From Metabacillus kandeliae (GTDB lineage Bacteria; Bacillota; Bacilli; Bacillales; Bacillaceae): a DNA stretch of 56,061 bases. Shown in pieces: positions 19,801 to 28,143 of the stretch. Below the pieces are notes generated by a model that did not search any database, had not been told where the DNA came from, and was given only the letters and a program-made list of their open reading frames with translations. Both the position numbers and the translations under genes were made by a program. Numbering within the stretch: position 1 is the first letter of the stretch; each line of letters begins with the position of its first letter. The stretch covers positions 1 through 56,061 of the forward strand of contig NZ_JAJOZE010000001.1 in assembly GCF_021166585.1 (NCBI RefSeq), given 5' to 3'.

Positions 19801-21282
19801 ATGAATACGGTGATGCCGAATTGGCTGGCACAGCGGGCGCATCTTACACCAGATCGTCCGGGTTTAATTTTTCACGATAAAGAAATTTCATTTCTTGAGC
19901 TGCATGAAATGGCCAGGAAAAAATGCTTTCATTTACAGAAACTAGGTGTAAAAAAGGGCGATCATGTTGCAATATTGATGAAAAACAGCCTTGATATGGC
20001 TGTAACGGTTCACGCTGTTTTTTATGCAGGGGCGAAAGCCGTTATGCTGAACATCCGATTGGCAGAGGAAGAATTGGCGTGGCAGCAAAAAGACAGTGAA
20101 GCAGTGCTGTTAATTGCTGATGACGAATTAATGCCGCAAAGTGAAGCAGGCATAAGGGCAGTCCCGGCATCAGGCCTTCTATGCAAAGAAGAAGACACAT
20201 CAGCTGATCAGTACATAAAGGAATTTGAGCTATCCGAAACGGCGACCATTATGTATACATCTGGGACAACCGGCAGGCCAAAGGGTGTGCAGCAGACTTA
20301 CGGCAATCACTGGTGGAGTGCGGCAGGATCTGTGCTGAACCTCGGCCTTTCAAGCGAAGACAAATGGGTGTGTGCTGTACCGCTTTTTCATATAAGCGGC
20401 CTTTCAATTTTATTTAGAAGTGTGTTATACGGCATTCCAGCCATGCTGTTTGAAAGGTTTAAGCCTGAAGCCGTAAACAAAGCGATTATAGAAAAGGGTG
20501 CCACCGTTATTTCTGTTGTTTCTGCCATGCTGCGAGAGCTTCTAGAGGAGCTTGGGACAAAACCTTATCCTGCAGCTTTCCGCTGCATGCTTTTGGGAGG
20601 AGGCCCTGCTCCGGAAAAATTGCTTTTAGAGTGCAAAGAAAAGGAGATCCCTGTTTTCCAAACATTCGGGATGACAGAAACCTCCTCGCAATTCACAACA
20701 CTGTCACCGGAGTACAGCATCTCTAAGCTCGGATCTGCCGGAAAGCCGCTTATGCCGAACCAGATGAAAATTATCGATCGGGATGGCAGGGAAGCCTTGC
20801 CGCATGCTCCTGGTGAAATACTTGTAAAAGGACCCAATGTGACGCCGGGCTACTGGAAAAGGGAGGATGCTTCAGCTGAAAACCTGAAGGAAGGCTGGTT
20901 TTATACAGGGGATATTGGTTTTCTTGATACAGAAGGCTTTTTGTACGTGCTGGACCGACGCAGTGATTTAATTATTTCCGGCGGAGAAAATGTTTATCCT
21001 GCTGAAATAGAATCTGTCCTTACAAGCCATCACTCTGTCAAAGAGGCAGGTGTAACAGGTGTTCCTCATGAAAAATGGGGAGAAGTACCGCACGCCTTTA
21101 TCGTCCTGCGAGATTCTGCTGATAAAGAAGAACTGCTTCGTTATTGCAAAAAGCATCTGGCTTCCTATAAGGTTCCTGCCTTTATCACATTTGCTGAGGC
21201 TTTGCCGCGGAACGCATCCAGCAAACTGCTGAGAAGAACGCTGAAGGAATGGGCCAGGAGGGAGGCTGAACATGAAAATTAA
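19801..21282 (+). CDS. menE: o-Succinylbenzoate-CoA ligase MenE
   Basis: ANL-superfamily adenylating enzyme forming OSB-CoA. The P-loop-like TIMYTSGTTGRPKGVQQ, FQTFGMTETSSQ (A5) and YTGDIGFLDTEGFLYVLDRRSDLIISGGENVYPAEIE (A7-A8 region) are present, as is the catalytic Lys region near NASSKLLRR. The ATG at 19801 follows AAGAGGTG by 6 bases and gives 493 residues; a GTG at 19792 is inside that site. It overlaps menC by 11 nt. Confidence 0.94.
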   Translation: MNTVMPNWLAQRAHLTPDRPGLIFHDKEISFLELHEMARKKCFHLQKLGVKKGDHVAILMKNSLDMAVTVHAVFYAGAKAVMLNIRLAEEELAWQQKDSEAVLLIADDELMPQSEAGIRAVPASGLLCKEEDTSADQYIKEFELSETATIMYTSGTTGRPKGVQQTYGNHWWSAAGSVLNLGLSSEDKWVCAVPLFHISGLSILFRSVLYGIPAMLFERFKPEAVNKAIIEKGATVISVVSAMLRELLEELGTKPYPAAFRCMLLGGGPAPEKLLLECKEKEIPVFQTFGMTETSSQFTTLSPEYSISKLGSAGKPLMPNQMKIIDRDGREALPHAPGEILVKGPNVTPGYWKREDASAENLKEGWFYTGDIGFLDTEGFLYVLDRRSDLIISGGENVYPAEIESVLTSHHSVKEAGVTGVPHEKWGEVPHAFIVLRDSADKEELLRYCKKHLASYKVPAFITFAEALPRNASSKLLRRTLKEWARREAEHEN

Positions 21283-22378
21283 GCATGCAGAGCTGTACTT
21301 TACGGAAATGAAGCTGATTGAGCCGTTTGTCTCCAGTCTGGAGAAAGTGGAGATGCGGGAAAGCATTATTGTAAAAGCAGTTACTGAAGAAGGTGTCACA
21401 GGCTGGGGAGAAGCGGTTGCCTTTTCCTCGCCATGGTACACAGAGGAAACCGTTCAGACCGTTTTTCACATGCTGAAAGATTTTCTGATTCCGCTTATAG
21501 CCGGGAAAGAATTTTCTCATCCGAAAGAGCTTGGCCCATTATTTTCAAAGCTGAAGCGAAATTATATGGCGAAGGCGGCTATAGAAGGAGCAGTATGGGA
21601 CTGCTATGCAAAGGAGCATGAGAAGCCCCTTTCCGCTATGCTCGGCGGCACAAGATCAGCAATTGAAGCAGGCGTTGTCATTGGGCTCGCCCCAAGGCAG
21701 GAAATGATAAAAAAAATTGATGCGCATCTTTCTGAAGGGTATAAGCGGTTTAAGGTGAAAATTAAGCCCGGCCAGGACGTTGGCCTGATTCGGGAAATTA
21801 GAAAAGAGTTTCCCGCTCTGCCGATGATGGCTGATGCAAATTCTGCTTATACACTAGAGGACATAGATCATTTAAAGGCGCTTGATGAGTTTTCTCTGAT
21901 GATGATCGAACAGCCGCTTGCGGCAGACGATATAGTGGATCACGCCATTCTTCAAAGGGAGCTTCAGACTCCCATTTGTCTCGATGAAAGCATCGTGTCG
22001 CTGGATGATGCCAGAAAAGCCATTGAGCTTGGCAGCTGCAGAGTAATCAATATTAAGCCTGGCAGGGTTGGGGGTCTGCAGGAAACAGTCAATATTCATA
22101 ATTACTGCATGGAAAAGAACATTCCTGTCTGGTGCGGAGGTATGCTTGAAACAGGAGTCTCAAGAGCCCATAATATTGCCTGCGCCTCTTTGCCGAACTT
22201 TTCTATACCTGGAGATATTTCCGCTTCATCAAGGTATTGGGAGGAAGACATCATTTCACCAGAGGTCACAGTGAAAAATGGCAAAATACAAGTACCGGAA
22301 CAGGCTGGGATTGGATTTCAAGTTGATATGAAAAAATTAGACAAATATACAAAGCACGTTTTTGCTTATCAAATGTAG
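21272..22378 (+). CDS. menC: o-Succinylbenzoate synthase MenC
   Basis: Enolase-superfamily dehydratase making OSB from SHCHC. In the 368-residue protein the Lys pair K161-V-K163 (FKVKIKPG), the metal ligands Asp188 (ADAN), Glu213 (IEQP) and Asp238 (LDES), and the opposite-face Lys262 (NIKPGRVGG) are all in place. Some Bacillus members of this branch also racemise N-acylamino acids, so dual function is possible. Last gene of the men operon; a strong terminator follows. Confidence 0.93.
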   Translation: MKIKHAELYFTEMKLIEPFVSSLEKVEMRESIIVKAVTEEGVTGWGEAVAFSSPWYTEETVQTVFHMLKDFLIPLIAGKEFSHPKELGPLFSKLKRNYMAKAAIEGAVWDCYAKEHEKPLSAMLGGTRSAIEAGVVIGLAPRQEMIKKIDAHLSEGYKRFKVKIKPGQDVGLIREIRKEFPALPMMADANSAYTLEDIDHLKALDEFSLMMIEQPLAADDIVDHAILQRELQTPICLDESIVSLDDARKAIELGSCRVINIKPGRVGGLQETVNIHNYCMEKNIPVWCGGMLETGVSRAHNIACASLPNFSIPGDISASSRYWEEDIISPEVTVKNGKIQVPEQAGIGFQVDMKKLDKYTKHVFAYQM

Positions 22379-22416
22379 CTTCTGGCATAGGAGCTTATTT
22401 TTTTGAGGGGAAAATG

Positions 22417-22445
22417 AAAAAGCCCGGACCAGCCGGGCTTTTTTG
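22417..22445 (+). terminator. Terminator of the men operon
   Basis: Stem agcccgg / ccgggct with flanking A and T runs, about 40 bases after menC. Confidence 0.9.
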
Positions 22446-22481
22446 TACTTGTACTTAGATAGCTGATTTTCAAAAGTTGAT

Positions 22482-22606
22482 TTGTCCAGCTTCAGCCGCT
22501 AGCCCCTCGAGGTCATAAGCCGGTCATCCAGAGAAAGGAAAAACCGCCTTTCTCCGGCTGTCCGTCTTATGCTTGCCGGGGCTGAACGAGCGGCTTTCGC
22601 TTTTCT
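22482..22606. repeat. Nested palindromic repeat, copy 1
   Basis: Conserved shell ttgtccagcttcagccgct...agcccctcgag at the left and gccggggctgaacgagcggct...cgcttttct at the right. The shell arms agccgct/agcggct and gcccc/ggggc pair. The core is a different hairpin (agagaaagg/cctttctcc, with cataag/cttatg outside it) from the cores of copies 2-4 near 52.2-52.6 kb. The right end overlaps the stop codon of the DUF1540 gene by 2 nt. Confidence 0.85.
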
Positions 22607-22763
22607 ATACATCTTGAGGTTCAAACGTTCTGCAGTCTGTTTCTTCTGTTTTGGAAGCTCGCTCGCCTTTATGGCTGACAACATAGATGGCATCTGCCGT
22701 ACAGCGGTTGCCGCTGCCCCAATAGGTGCAGTTGTGCACCTCGCACATAATTTTCTGTTCCAT
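22605..22763 (-). CDS. DUF1540 domain small cysteine protein
   Basis: 52-residue protein with Cys7, Cys12, Cys21 and Cys44 in the DUF1540 pattern: MCEVHNCTYWGSGNRCTA followed by ETDCRTF. This spacing suggests a small metal-binding fold; function is unknown. The ATG at 22763 has AAAGGAGGG upstream at good distance. It lies 60 bases downstream of ythB on the same strand with no terminator between, so it is probably the third gene of a ythAB operon. The repeat copy 1 begins at its stop codon. Confidence 0.85.
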   Translation of the reverse strand: MEQKIMCEVHNCTYWGSGNRCTADAIYVVSHKGERASKTEETDCRTFEPQDV

Positions 22764-22823
22764 TTCAATCAGCCCTCCTTTATAAGGTGGATGAGCTTTT
22801 ATTTTGCTTAAAACACGTAAAAA

Positions 22824-23885
22824 TCATTCATGAGGTGCCGGCTCAGAATCATTGCTGTCCCGATTGTCCTTCATGAACATATTCCAGAAAAAGACGAAGC
22901 CTGGAAAAAGAATAATAAACCCAACGATATAGGTGATAAACAAGGCTTTAAAAGTTTCAGGGTTTGTAAAACCGGCATCAAGTGTTACATCAGGGTAAAT
23001 CATATAAGGCAAATGCGCTCTTCCGTATGCATAGCTTGCCAGCAGGTATTGGATCACAATCGCGATCATGGCGACCCTAGGCCTTCCAGTCAGTCCATCT
23101 TTTCTGCCGGAAGGAATCAGAAGGGCTGCCCCTGCAGCAAAGAACATAATAATGGATCCGATCAAAAACGGCAGATATTTCATCATATTAGAGTAGAGCC
23201 AGGGAGCCTCGCTTTTCAGCGTCAGCATGATAAAAAAGGCCATAACAACAGAGATCGGCCCTGTTATGAGCGCATCTCTCCGGTAAACCTTATACGCATC
23301 AAGATCCTTGGAGAGGTTTATGGAATAATCAGCAAGCAGCAGGGAAGAAAGAAAAAGCGTGCTGCTGATCGCAAAACCGATAAAGGCAAAAATGTCAGGA
23401 CTTGTGATTAAGTTGAGAAGCTGAAGCTGATGGACGCCGTTCACAGTTTGAATGTACCCGCCATGTGTGATCGGCAGCACGCAGATCAGCAAGGCCGGAA
23501 TGATGAACCCAGAGATGCCGGATACATAAGTAAGCGCCGTTTGGTATTTCTTAGCCGAATGCGAAAAAACAAGAAACCCGCTTCGGATGGCAAGGAGAAT
23601 GAGAATGATGCTGCCGGGAATCAAAAGAACTGTCCCGAGAATAAAGGTCGCACCAGGGAAAAAGCTGAACAATGCTACAACGATGGCAACAATGAACACA
23701 TTTGTTACTTCCCAGGTCGGTGATAAGTATTTATTGGCAATGTTTGTTGCTTTTGTTTTTTGATTTTTTGTATAAATCATGGACCAGAAGCCCGCCCCGA
23801 AATCCATTGTCGCCATAAAAGCATAGATGAAAATAAATCCCCACAGCACAGTAATGGCCAGCAATGCATTCAATGAAACGCCCAT
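22824..23885 (-). CDS. ythB: Cytochrome bd-type quinol oxidase subunit II (YthB-like)
   Basis: 353-residue integral membrane protein with about eight to nine helices, opening with WGFIFIYAFMATMDFGAGFW, the subunit II signature region. It pairs with the subunit I encoded 19 bases upstream. In B. subtilis YthAB is a second bd-type oxidase of the cyanide-insensitive class; whether heme d or b fills the site here cannot be told from sequence. It uses menaquinol, made by the neighbouring men genes. Confidence 0.9.
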   Translation of the reverse strand: MGVSLNALLAITVLWGFIFIYAFMATMDFGAGFWSMIYTKNQKTKATNIANKYLSPTWEVTNVFIVAIVVALFSFFPGATFILGTVLLIPGSIILILLAIRSGFLVFSHSAKKYQTALTYVSGISGFIIPALLICVLPITHGGYIQTVNGVHQLQLLNLITSPDIFAFIGFAISSTLFLSSLLLADYSINLSKDLDAYKVYRRDALITGPISVVMAFFIMLTLKSEAPWLYSNMMKYLPFLIGSIIMFFAAGAALLIPSGRKDGLTGRPRVAMIAIVIQYLLASYAYGRAHLPYMIYPDVTLDAGFTNPETFKALFITYIVGFIILFPGFVFFWNMFMKDNRDSNDSEPAPHE

Positions 23886-23904
23886 CTTTTACAGCTCCTT
23901 TCTT

Positions 23905-25251
23905 TTAAACATGAACGCTGTCCTGCGGCCTCTTAGTAATTTCATTTTCAAGAGGATTTCGCTTGAAGTAATAGGTCAGAACAAGGACCACAGCGGCGCC
24001 CAAAATGACATAGATACCTGTAAACAGGGCAAACAAAGTGCCGATTTGACCTGATTGCGTCACAACGTCAGCTGTTCGGAGCATGCGGTAAATCACCCAT
24101 GGCTGTCTTCCTGTGCAGGCAAAAATCCAGCCGAATTCGATAGAGAGAAGGGAGAGCGGGCCTGATAAAACACAAATCCATAAAAACCATCTTGGGAACC
24201 TATCCTTTTTTAGCACTCTTCGCCAAAAGAACCCAGCAGCAGAGAGAAGAATGAGCAGGCTGCCGATTGCAACCATACCGTTAAACAGGGTGTGCACAAA
24301 GAGCGGCGGCCACTCATCCTTTGGAAAGTCATTCAAGCCTTTCACAACAGTGTCAAAGCTGTTCGCTGCCAAAAAACTTAAAGCCCACGGCACTTCAATT
24401 CCCCATTTGACTTTTTGTGTTTCTTTATCAGTGAAGCCCCCGATTGCAAGCGGTGCATGATCCTGCGTTTCGAAAAGGCCTTCTGCAGCCGCCAGCTTTT
24501 CAGGCTGGTATTCATGCAGCTTTTGTGCTGATGCATGGCCGTTCAGAGCAGTCAGGAGCGAAAAAATCCCTCCAATAATCAGCCCCATCATCAGGGCTTT
24601 GCGGTGAAACTGATAAAGTCTTTCTTTCTTTCTGTTCCGGATCATTTTAAAAGCTGCAATGGCTGAAATAACAAAAGCACCTGTCATAAAGGCTGAAACC
24701 GCAACATGTCCTGCAGAAACAGCAAAACTCGGATTGAAAAAAGCCTTCCAAGGATGAACATCCACAATTTCACCGTTTTTAACGGAAAAACCGGCAGGCG
24801 TTCCCTCAAAAGCATGAACATTTGTAATAAGAATGGCTGAAGCGGCGGCACCGAGCATAACCAAAAATACCGTAATCAGGCGCATTTTAGCTGATAGCCG
24901 ATCATAAGCGTAAACGTAAATGGACATAAACAGCGCCTCAATGAAAAAAGCATAAACTTCAATTTGAAATGGAAGGGACATGACCTTGCCGATTACTTCC
25001 ATAAAACCAGGCCATAGCAAAGAAAGCTGAACCGCTGCAATGGTTCCAGTCGGAATCGCCACTCCAAGCAGCACGGCCTGCGCTTTTGTCCAGCGCTTTG
25101 CCATTACGGAATAGTCCTGATCCTTTGTTCTGAGATGCATAATTTCAGCGGCAAGAATCATTAAAGGAATACCGACACCCAATGTAGCGAAAATAATATG
25201 AAATGCCATTGTTGTGCCAAATAATGACCTGGCCAGTATTAAATCTGTCAT
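23905..25251 (-). CDS. ythA: Cytochrome bd-type quinol oxidase subunit I (YthA-like)
   Basis: 448-residue, about nine-helix subunit with the expected heme ligands: His18 (AFHIIFATLG), a conserved Glu pair region (EVYAFFIEALFMS), a His in SAGHVAVSAF, and a Met in HTLFNGMVAIG. GRQPW is conserved. The quinol loop is short, as in the Gram-positive CIO-type enzymes. The ATG at 25251 (MTDLILARS) has AAAGGCGGG upstream; a start at 25308 would add 19 residues with no homology. First gene of ythAB-DUF1540. Confidence 0.9.
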   Translation of the reverse strand: MTDLILARSLFGTTMAFHIIFATLGVGIPLMILAAEIMHLRTKDQDYSVMAKRWTKAQAVLLGVAIPTGTIAAVQLSLLWPGFMEVIGKVMSLPFQIEVYAFFIEALFMSIYVYAYDRLSAKMRLITVFLVMLGAAASAILITNVHAFEGTPAGFSVKNGEIVDVHPWKAFFNPSFAVSAGHVAVSAFMTGAFVISAIAAFKMIRNRKKERLYQFHRKALMMGLIIGGIFSLLTALNGHASAQKLHEYQPEKLAAAEGLFETQDHAPLAIGGFTDKETQKVKWGIEVPWALSFLAANSFDTVVKGLNDFPKDEWPPLFVHTLFNGMVAIGSLLILLSAAGFFWRRVLKKDRFPRWFLWICVLSGPLSLLSIEFGWIFACTGRQPWVIYRMLRTADVVTQSGQIGTLFALFTGIYVILGAAVVLVLTYYFKRNPLENEITKRPQDSVHV

Positions 25252-25409
25252 AAGGTAAGTCCCGCCTTTCTGTATGCAGTTCCAAGTGAAATGTTTTAGC
25301 ACCCGCAAAAGGGGAATAATTTACACATGAGGTATGCAGTCAAATTTCTTACCTTATTATCCACTTTTTGTTAGTTATTATTCTGCCGGCAGGAATGAAA
25401 CACATCTGT

Positions 25410-25461
25410 TTGACAAAAAGAGATAAATGCGATATTCTATAAAGCGTAATGATTACGATTT
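25410..25461 (+). promoter_or_regulatory. Sigma-A promoter of rpmE2 with overlapping Zur box
   Basis: -35 TTGACA (25410-25415), 17-bp spacer, -10 TATTCT (25433-25438). Immediately downstream, 25441-25461 reads aaagcgtaatgattacgattt, a palindrome one base off the Bacillus Zur box consensus AAATCGTAATNATTACGATTT. A bound repressor would cover the transcription start. This fits the known Zur control of the type B L31 gene (ytiA). Confidence 0.85.
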
Positions 25462-25479
25462 GTGAAAGGGGTTTGAAAC

Positions 25480-25737
25480 ATGAAACAAGGAATTCATCCG
25501 GATTACAAAAAAGTCGTCTACATGGACGTAAATAGCGGTGCAAAATTTTTAAGCGGTTCAACTAGAACCTCTAATGAAACGGTTGAGTGGGAAGACGGCA
25601 GCACATACCCTCTCATTAAAATGGAAGTAACTTCAGATACTCATCCGTTCTATACAGGCAGACAAAAATTCGCTGATAAAGGCGGCCGTGCAGAGCGTTT
25701 CAGAAAAAAATACAATATGAAAAGCGAAGCTGAGTAA
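25480..25737 (+). CDS. rpmE2: 50S ribosomal protein L31 type B
   Basis: 85-residue L31 of the zinc-free type: it begins [17 protein letters not shown], has [33 protein letters not shown], and lacks the CxxC pair of the zinc-binding type A form. Under zinc limitation it replaces the zinc form on the ribosome, releasing zinc. The Zur box over its promoter supports this use. The start ATG at 25480 has AAAGGGG upstream. Equivalent to B. subtilis ytiA. Confidence 0.96.
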   Translation: MKQGIHPDYKKVVYMDVNSGAKFLSGSTRTSNETVEWEDGSTYPLIKMEVTSDTHPFYTGRQKFADKGGRAERFRKKYNMKSEAE

Positions 25738-25767
25738 GCAGGCATTCTATGCCTGCTTATTTTTTTA
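25736..25767 (+). terminator. Terminator of rpmE2
   Basis: Stem aagcaggcat / atgcctgctt followed by a T run, starting at the rpmE2 stop codon. Confidence 0.9.
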
Positions 25768-25805
25768 AGATGATTTTACTGGAGAAAGCGGGGGCTTGAG
25801 CAGTT

Positions 25806-25868
25806 CGCAGATATAAGGCCTTCATCCGCTGATATACGGCTATGAACCGCCGATATAATCATATTTCA
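25806..25868. repeat. 21-bp tandem repeat, three degenerate units
   Basis: Three adjacent 21-bp units begin cgcagatata, cgctgatata and cgccgatata (25806, 25827, 25848). The conserved part is CGC-N-GATATA; the other half of each unit varies. Noncoding, between two terminators. Confidence 0.65.
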
Positions 25869-25991
25869 AAGAGCAATCCAGGGGTTTTATGCTATATTTA
25901 GGCAGGATCAAATGGCAACGAGCTGCAAAGTTCCTTTCTGCTCAGTGAAAGCCATTTTTATTGAAAGGCCGGTTGCAAAAAGCGAACTGCT

Positions 25992-26021
25992 AAAAAAACA
26001 GCATCCCAAAGATGCTGTTTC
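25992..26021 (-). terminator. Terminator of the ZnuA-like gene
   Basis: Minus-strand stem aaacagcatc / gatgctgttt with a TTTTTTT tail, just past the stop of the lipoprotein gene. Confidence 0.88.
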
Positions 26022-26026
26022 TGCTT

Positions 26027-26986
26027 CTATTCAGCCAATGCTGTTTTCAATGTTTTTAAATTCTCTCTCATCAGGCTGATGTAATCCTTATTGTTTTTGA
26101 CTGCTTCCAGAGGGACAGATTCCAAATTATAAAGAGTCAAAGGCTTGGCGCCGATTTCTTTTTCCACAATCTCTGAGATTTTGCTGCTGATGTTGCTTTC
26201 AAAGATCACATAGCGGATGCTGTGGGCTTTTGCTTCCTTCACAACGGATTCCAGAGTTTTTTGGGAAGGCTCTTCCATTGGCGAGAGACCCATCACGCTG
26301 ATTTCATGCACGCCATAGCGGCTTTCCCAGTAGCCGTAAGCGGCATGGGATACAAGAATCTCCTTTTTAGGGGATTGTTTAATGGTCTGGGCAAAGTCCT
26401 GGTCAAGTTTCGTAAGATCGGTTTTCAGCTTTTGGAAGTTCTGCTCGAACTCTTGTTTATGCTCAGGCCTTAGACTGATCAGCGATTTTTTAATATTATC
26501 GGCTATTTGAATGGCTCGCAGCGGATCGAGCCATAAATGAGGATCGGTATCTCCGTGCGCTTCTTCCTCTTCCGCATATGGCCCTTTATGCTCGGTATCT
26601 TCATCATGGTGGTGCTCGCCTTTTAAAAGCTTAATGCCTTCTGCTGCTTTTACTATGGCTACATTTTCATGCTTCAGCGTTTCTGCTGCTTTATCACCGA
26701 ATCCTTCCACACCGGCACCTGTATAGATAAAAGCGTCGCTTCCGGCCATATTCACCATCGTCTTTGCTGAAGGTTCATATGAATGGGCTTCCACATTAGG
26801 GGGAAGGACACTTTCTACTTCTACTTTATTTCCGCCAATTTTTTTGGCAAAGTCCTCTAAAGGAAAAATGGTTGTGTAAACCTTCAGCTTGCCGTCCGCA
26901 TTGTGCTCCTGTTCCTTTGCAGAACAGCCTGAAAGAAGCAACAGCACCATTGCCGCAAGCAGAACAGGTTTCATTAAACTGTTCAT
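26027..26986 (-). CDS. Zinc ABC transporter substrate-binding lipoprotein (ZnuA/AdcA type)
   Basis: 319-residue extracellular lipoprotein that captures Zn2+ for import. The signal peptide ends in the lipobox LLSGC with Cys21. The cluster A-1 fold is indicated by IFPLEDFAKKIGG, LPPNVEAHSYEPS, a His/acid-rich loop GEHHHDEDTEHKG, DPHLWLDP and VSHAAYGYW. The ATG at 26986 follows AGGAGAGGAG. A perfect Zur palindrome precedes it. No permease or ATPase gene is adjacent, so it must work with a ZnuBC pair encoded elsewhere. Confidence 0.9.
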   Translation of the reverse strand: MNSLMKPVLLAAMVLLLLSGCSAKEQEHNADGKLKVYTTIFPLEDFAKKIGGNKVEVESVLPPNVEAHSYEPSAKTMVNMAGSDAFIYTGAGVEGFGDKAAETLKHENVAIVKAAEGIKLLKGEHHHDEDTEHKGPYAEEEEAHGDTDPHLWLDPLRAIQIADNIKKSLISLRPEHKQEFEQNFQKLKTDLTKLDQDFAQTIKQSPKKEILVSHAAYGYWESRYGVHEISVMGLSPMEEPSQKTLESVVKEAKAHSIRYVIFESNISSKISEIVEKEIGAKPLTLYNLESVPLEAVKNNKDYISLMRENLKTLKTALAE

Positions 26987-27020
26987 TTGTTTCTCCTCTC
27001 CTGCAATTCCAAAACTCATT

Positions 27021-27041
27021 ATATCGTAATTATTACGATTT
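27021..27041 (-). promoter_or_regulatory. Zur box upstream of the ZnuA-like gene
   Basis: Perfect 8-1-8 palindrome atcgtaat-t-attacgat centred at 27031, matching the Zur consensus core. It lies about 35 bases upstream of the lipoprotein start codon. Confidence 0.85.
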
Positions 27042-27050
27042 GAGAATAAG

Positions 27051-27091
27051 AAAAAAAGATTGACATATTTTGAGTAGCGGACGTCAATCTT
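27051..27091 (-). terminator. Terminator of yidD
   Basis: Minus-strand stem aagattgac / gtcaatctt with an 18-base loop and a T7 tail. It lies between yidD and the zinc promoter and would insulate the Zur-controlled gene from read-through. Confidence 0.75.
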
Positions 27092-27329
27092 GCGTTTGTT
27101 TATTTGATGAAGGTTTTGGTTCAGGAACAGGATCGTAGCCGCCTGGGTGAAACGGGTGGCATTTCGCTATTCGCGCGGCTGCCAGATAGCTCCCTTTTAA
27201 CGCGCCGTGTTTTCTGATTGCTTCTGCTCCATAGCTTGAACAGGTTGGGTAAAATCGGCATGTTGGGGGCTTTAGCGGGGAGATCACTTTTTGGTAAACT
27301 TTAATCAATCCGATCAAAATGGTTTTCAT
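27084..27329 (-). CDS. yidD: Membrane protein insertion efficiency factor YidD
   Basis: 81-residue YidD (ytjA in B. subtilis). It contains [23 protein letters not shown] and [14 protein letters not shown], the hallmark CRFxPTCSxYxxEA and CxPxHPGGxDPVP motifs. The family assists the YidC/SpoIIIJ insertase at the membrane. I start at the ATG at 27329 with ggcaggtg upstream; the longer open frame to 27536 overlaps luxS on the other strand and encodes nothing recognisable. Confidence 0.93.
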   Translation of the reverse strand: MKTILIGLIKVYQKVISPLKPPTCRFYPTCSSYGAEAIRKHGALKGSYLAAARIAKCHPFHPGGYDPVPEPKPSSNKQTQD

Positions 27330-27484
27330 GTCAGCACCTGCCTTATTCAAGTTTACTTTAATGCAGGCAAAGGGAAAATGCAATGAGAAGGATTTTGGCA
27401 GGCTGGAAATGGTTATAAAGTTGATGAAATTAATCGGATTTACGTGTACAATAAAGGAAGAATGATTAAAAGGAGTGATTGTGA

Positions 27485-27958
27485 ATGCCTTCAGTAGAAA
27501 GTTTTGAACTTGATCATACAGCAGTTGTTGCCCCATATGTCAGACATTGCGGCGTGCACAAGGTCGGTACAGATGGTGAAGTGAATAAATTTGATATCCG
27601 TTTCTGCCAGCCGAATAAACAGGCGATGAAGCCGGAAACAATTCATACACTGGAACATCTTCTTGCCTTTACAATCCGCACGTATGCAGAGAAATATGAC
27701 CATTTTGATATCATTGATATTTCTCCAATGGGCTGCCAGACAGGATATTATCTGATTGTGAGCGGCAATCCGTCAGTGAAGGAGATCATCAGCCTGCTGG
27801 AAGAAACAATGAAGGATGCCGTCCAGGTAACAGAAATCCCGGCAGCCAACGAGCTTCAATGCGGCCAGGCAAAGCTTCATGATTTGGATGGAGCAAAACG
27901 CCTCATGAACTTCTGGCTTGACCAGGACAGCGCAGACTTGGAAAAAGTATTCGGATAA
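27485..27958 (+). CDS. luxS: S-ribosylhomocysteine lyase LuxS
   Basis: Cleaves S-ribosylhomocysteine to homocysteine and DPD, the precursor of autoinducer 2, in the activated-methyl cycle that starts with MetK. The 157-residue protein has the metal site His54-x3-His58 (HTLEH) with Cys126 (LQCGQ), plus Glu57 and Cys84 (GCQTG) as catalytic residues. The ATG at 27485 has AAAAGGAGTG upstream. Monocistronic with a terminator. Confidence 0.97.
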   Translation: MPSVESFELDHTAVVAPYVRHCGVHKVGTDGEVNKFDIRFCQPNKQAMKPETIHTLEHLLAFTIRTYAEKYDHFDIIDISPMGCQTGYYLIVSGNPSVKEIISLLEETMKDAVQVTEIPAANELQCGQAKLHDLDGAKRLMNFWLDQDSADLEKVFG

Positions 27959-27961
27959 GAA

Positions 27962-27999
27962 GAAACCCCTATGGCCTTTGGCTTTAGGGTTTTTTTTAT
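27962..27999 (+). terminator. Terminator of luxS
   Basis: Imperfect hairpin aaacccctatggc / gctttagggttt followed by eight T, directly after luxS. Confidence 0.78.
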
Positions 28000-28017
28000 G
28001 TCAAGGCTATGTTATTG

Positions 28018-28043
28018 GAGCACCTGCTGATTTGAGCGGCAAG
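28018..28043. repeat. Short fragment of the GC-rich repeat found at 40.4 kb
   Basis: gagcacctgctgatttgagc and the following ggca match gagcacctgttgattggagt plus ggca at the left end of the 40.4 kb element, with about four differences in 26 bases. Only the element's end remains here. Confidence 0.5.
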
Positions 28044-28143
28044 CTGCTATAAGCAACAATTCAAAATAAGCTTAAAAAAGGATTTCCCCTTGTTTATATG
28101 GAATTGATTACAAAATAGATTCAGAAGAAAAAGGGGAAATACA

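Noticed and set aside
22830-23411. 193-codon plus-strand frame opposite ythB
   Set aside because: Antisense shadow of a well-supported membrane protein; Arg/His-rich product typical of such shadows.
25806-25868. CRISPR-like short tandem repeat
   Set aside because: 21-bp units with only 10 conserved bases and no separate spacers; three units only.
27330-27536. N-terminal extension of yidD
   Set aside because: The extra 69 residues overlap the start of luxS on the other strand and do not resemble YidD; an ATG with a ribosome binding site exists at 27329.
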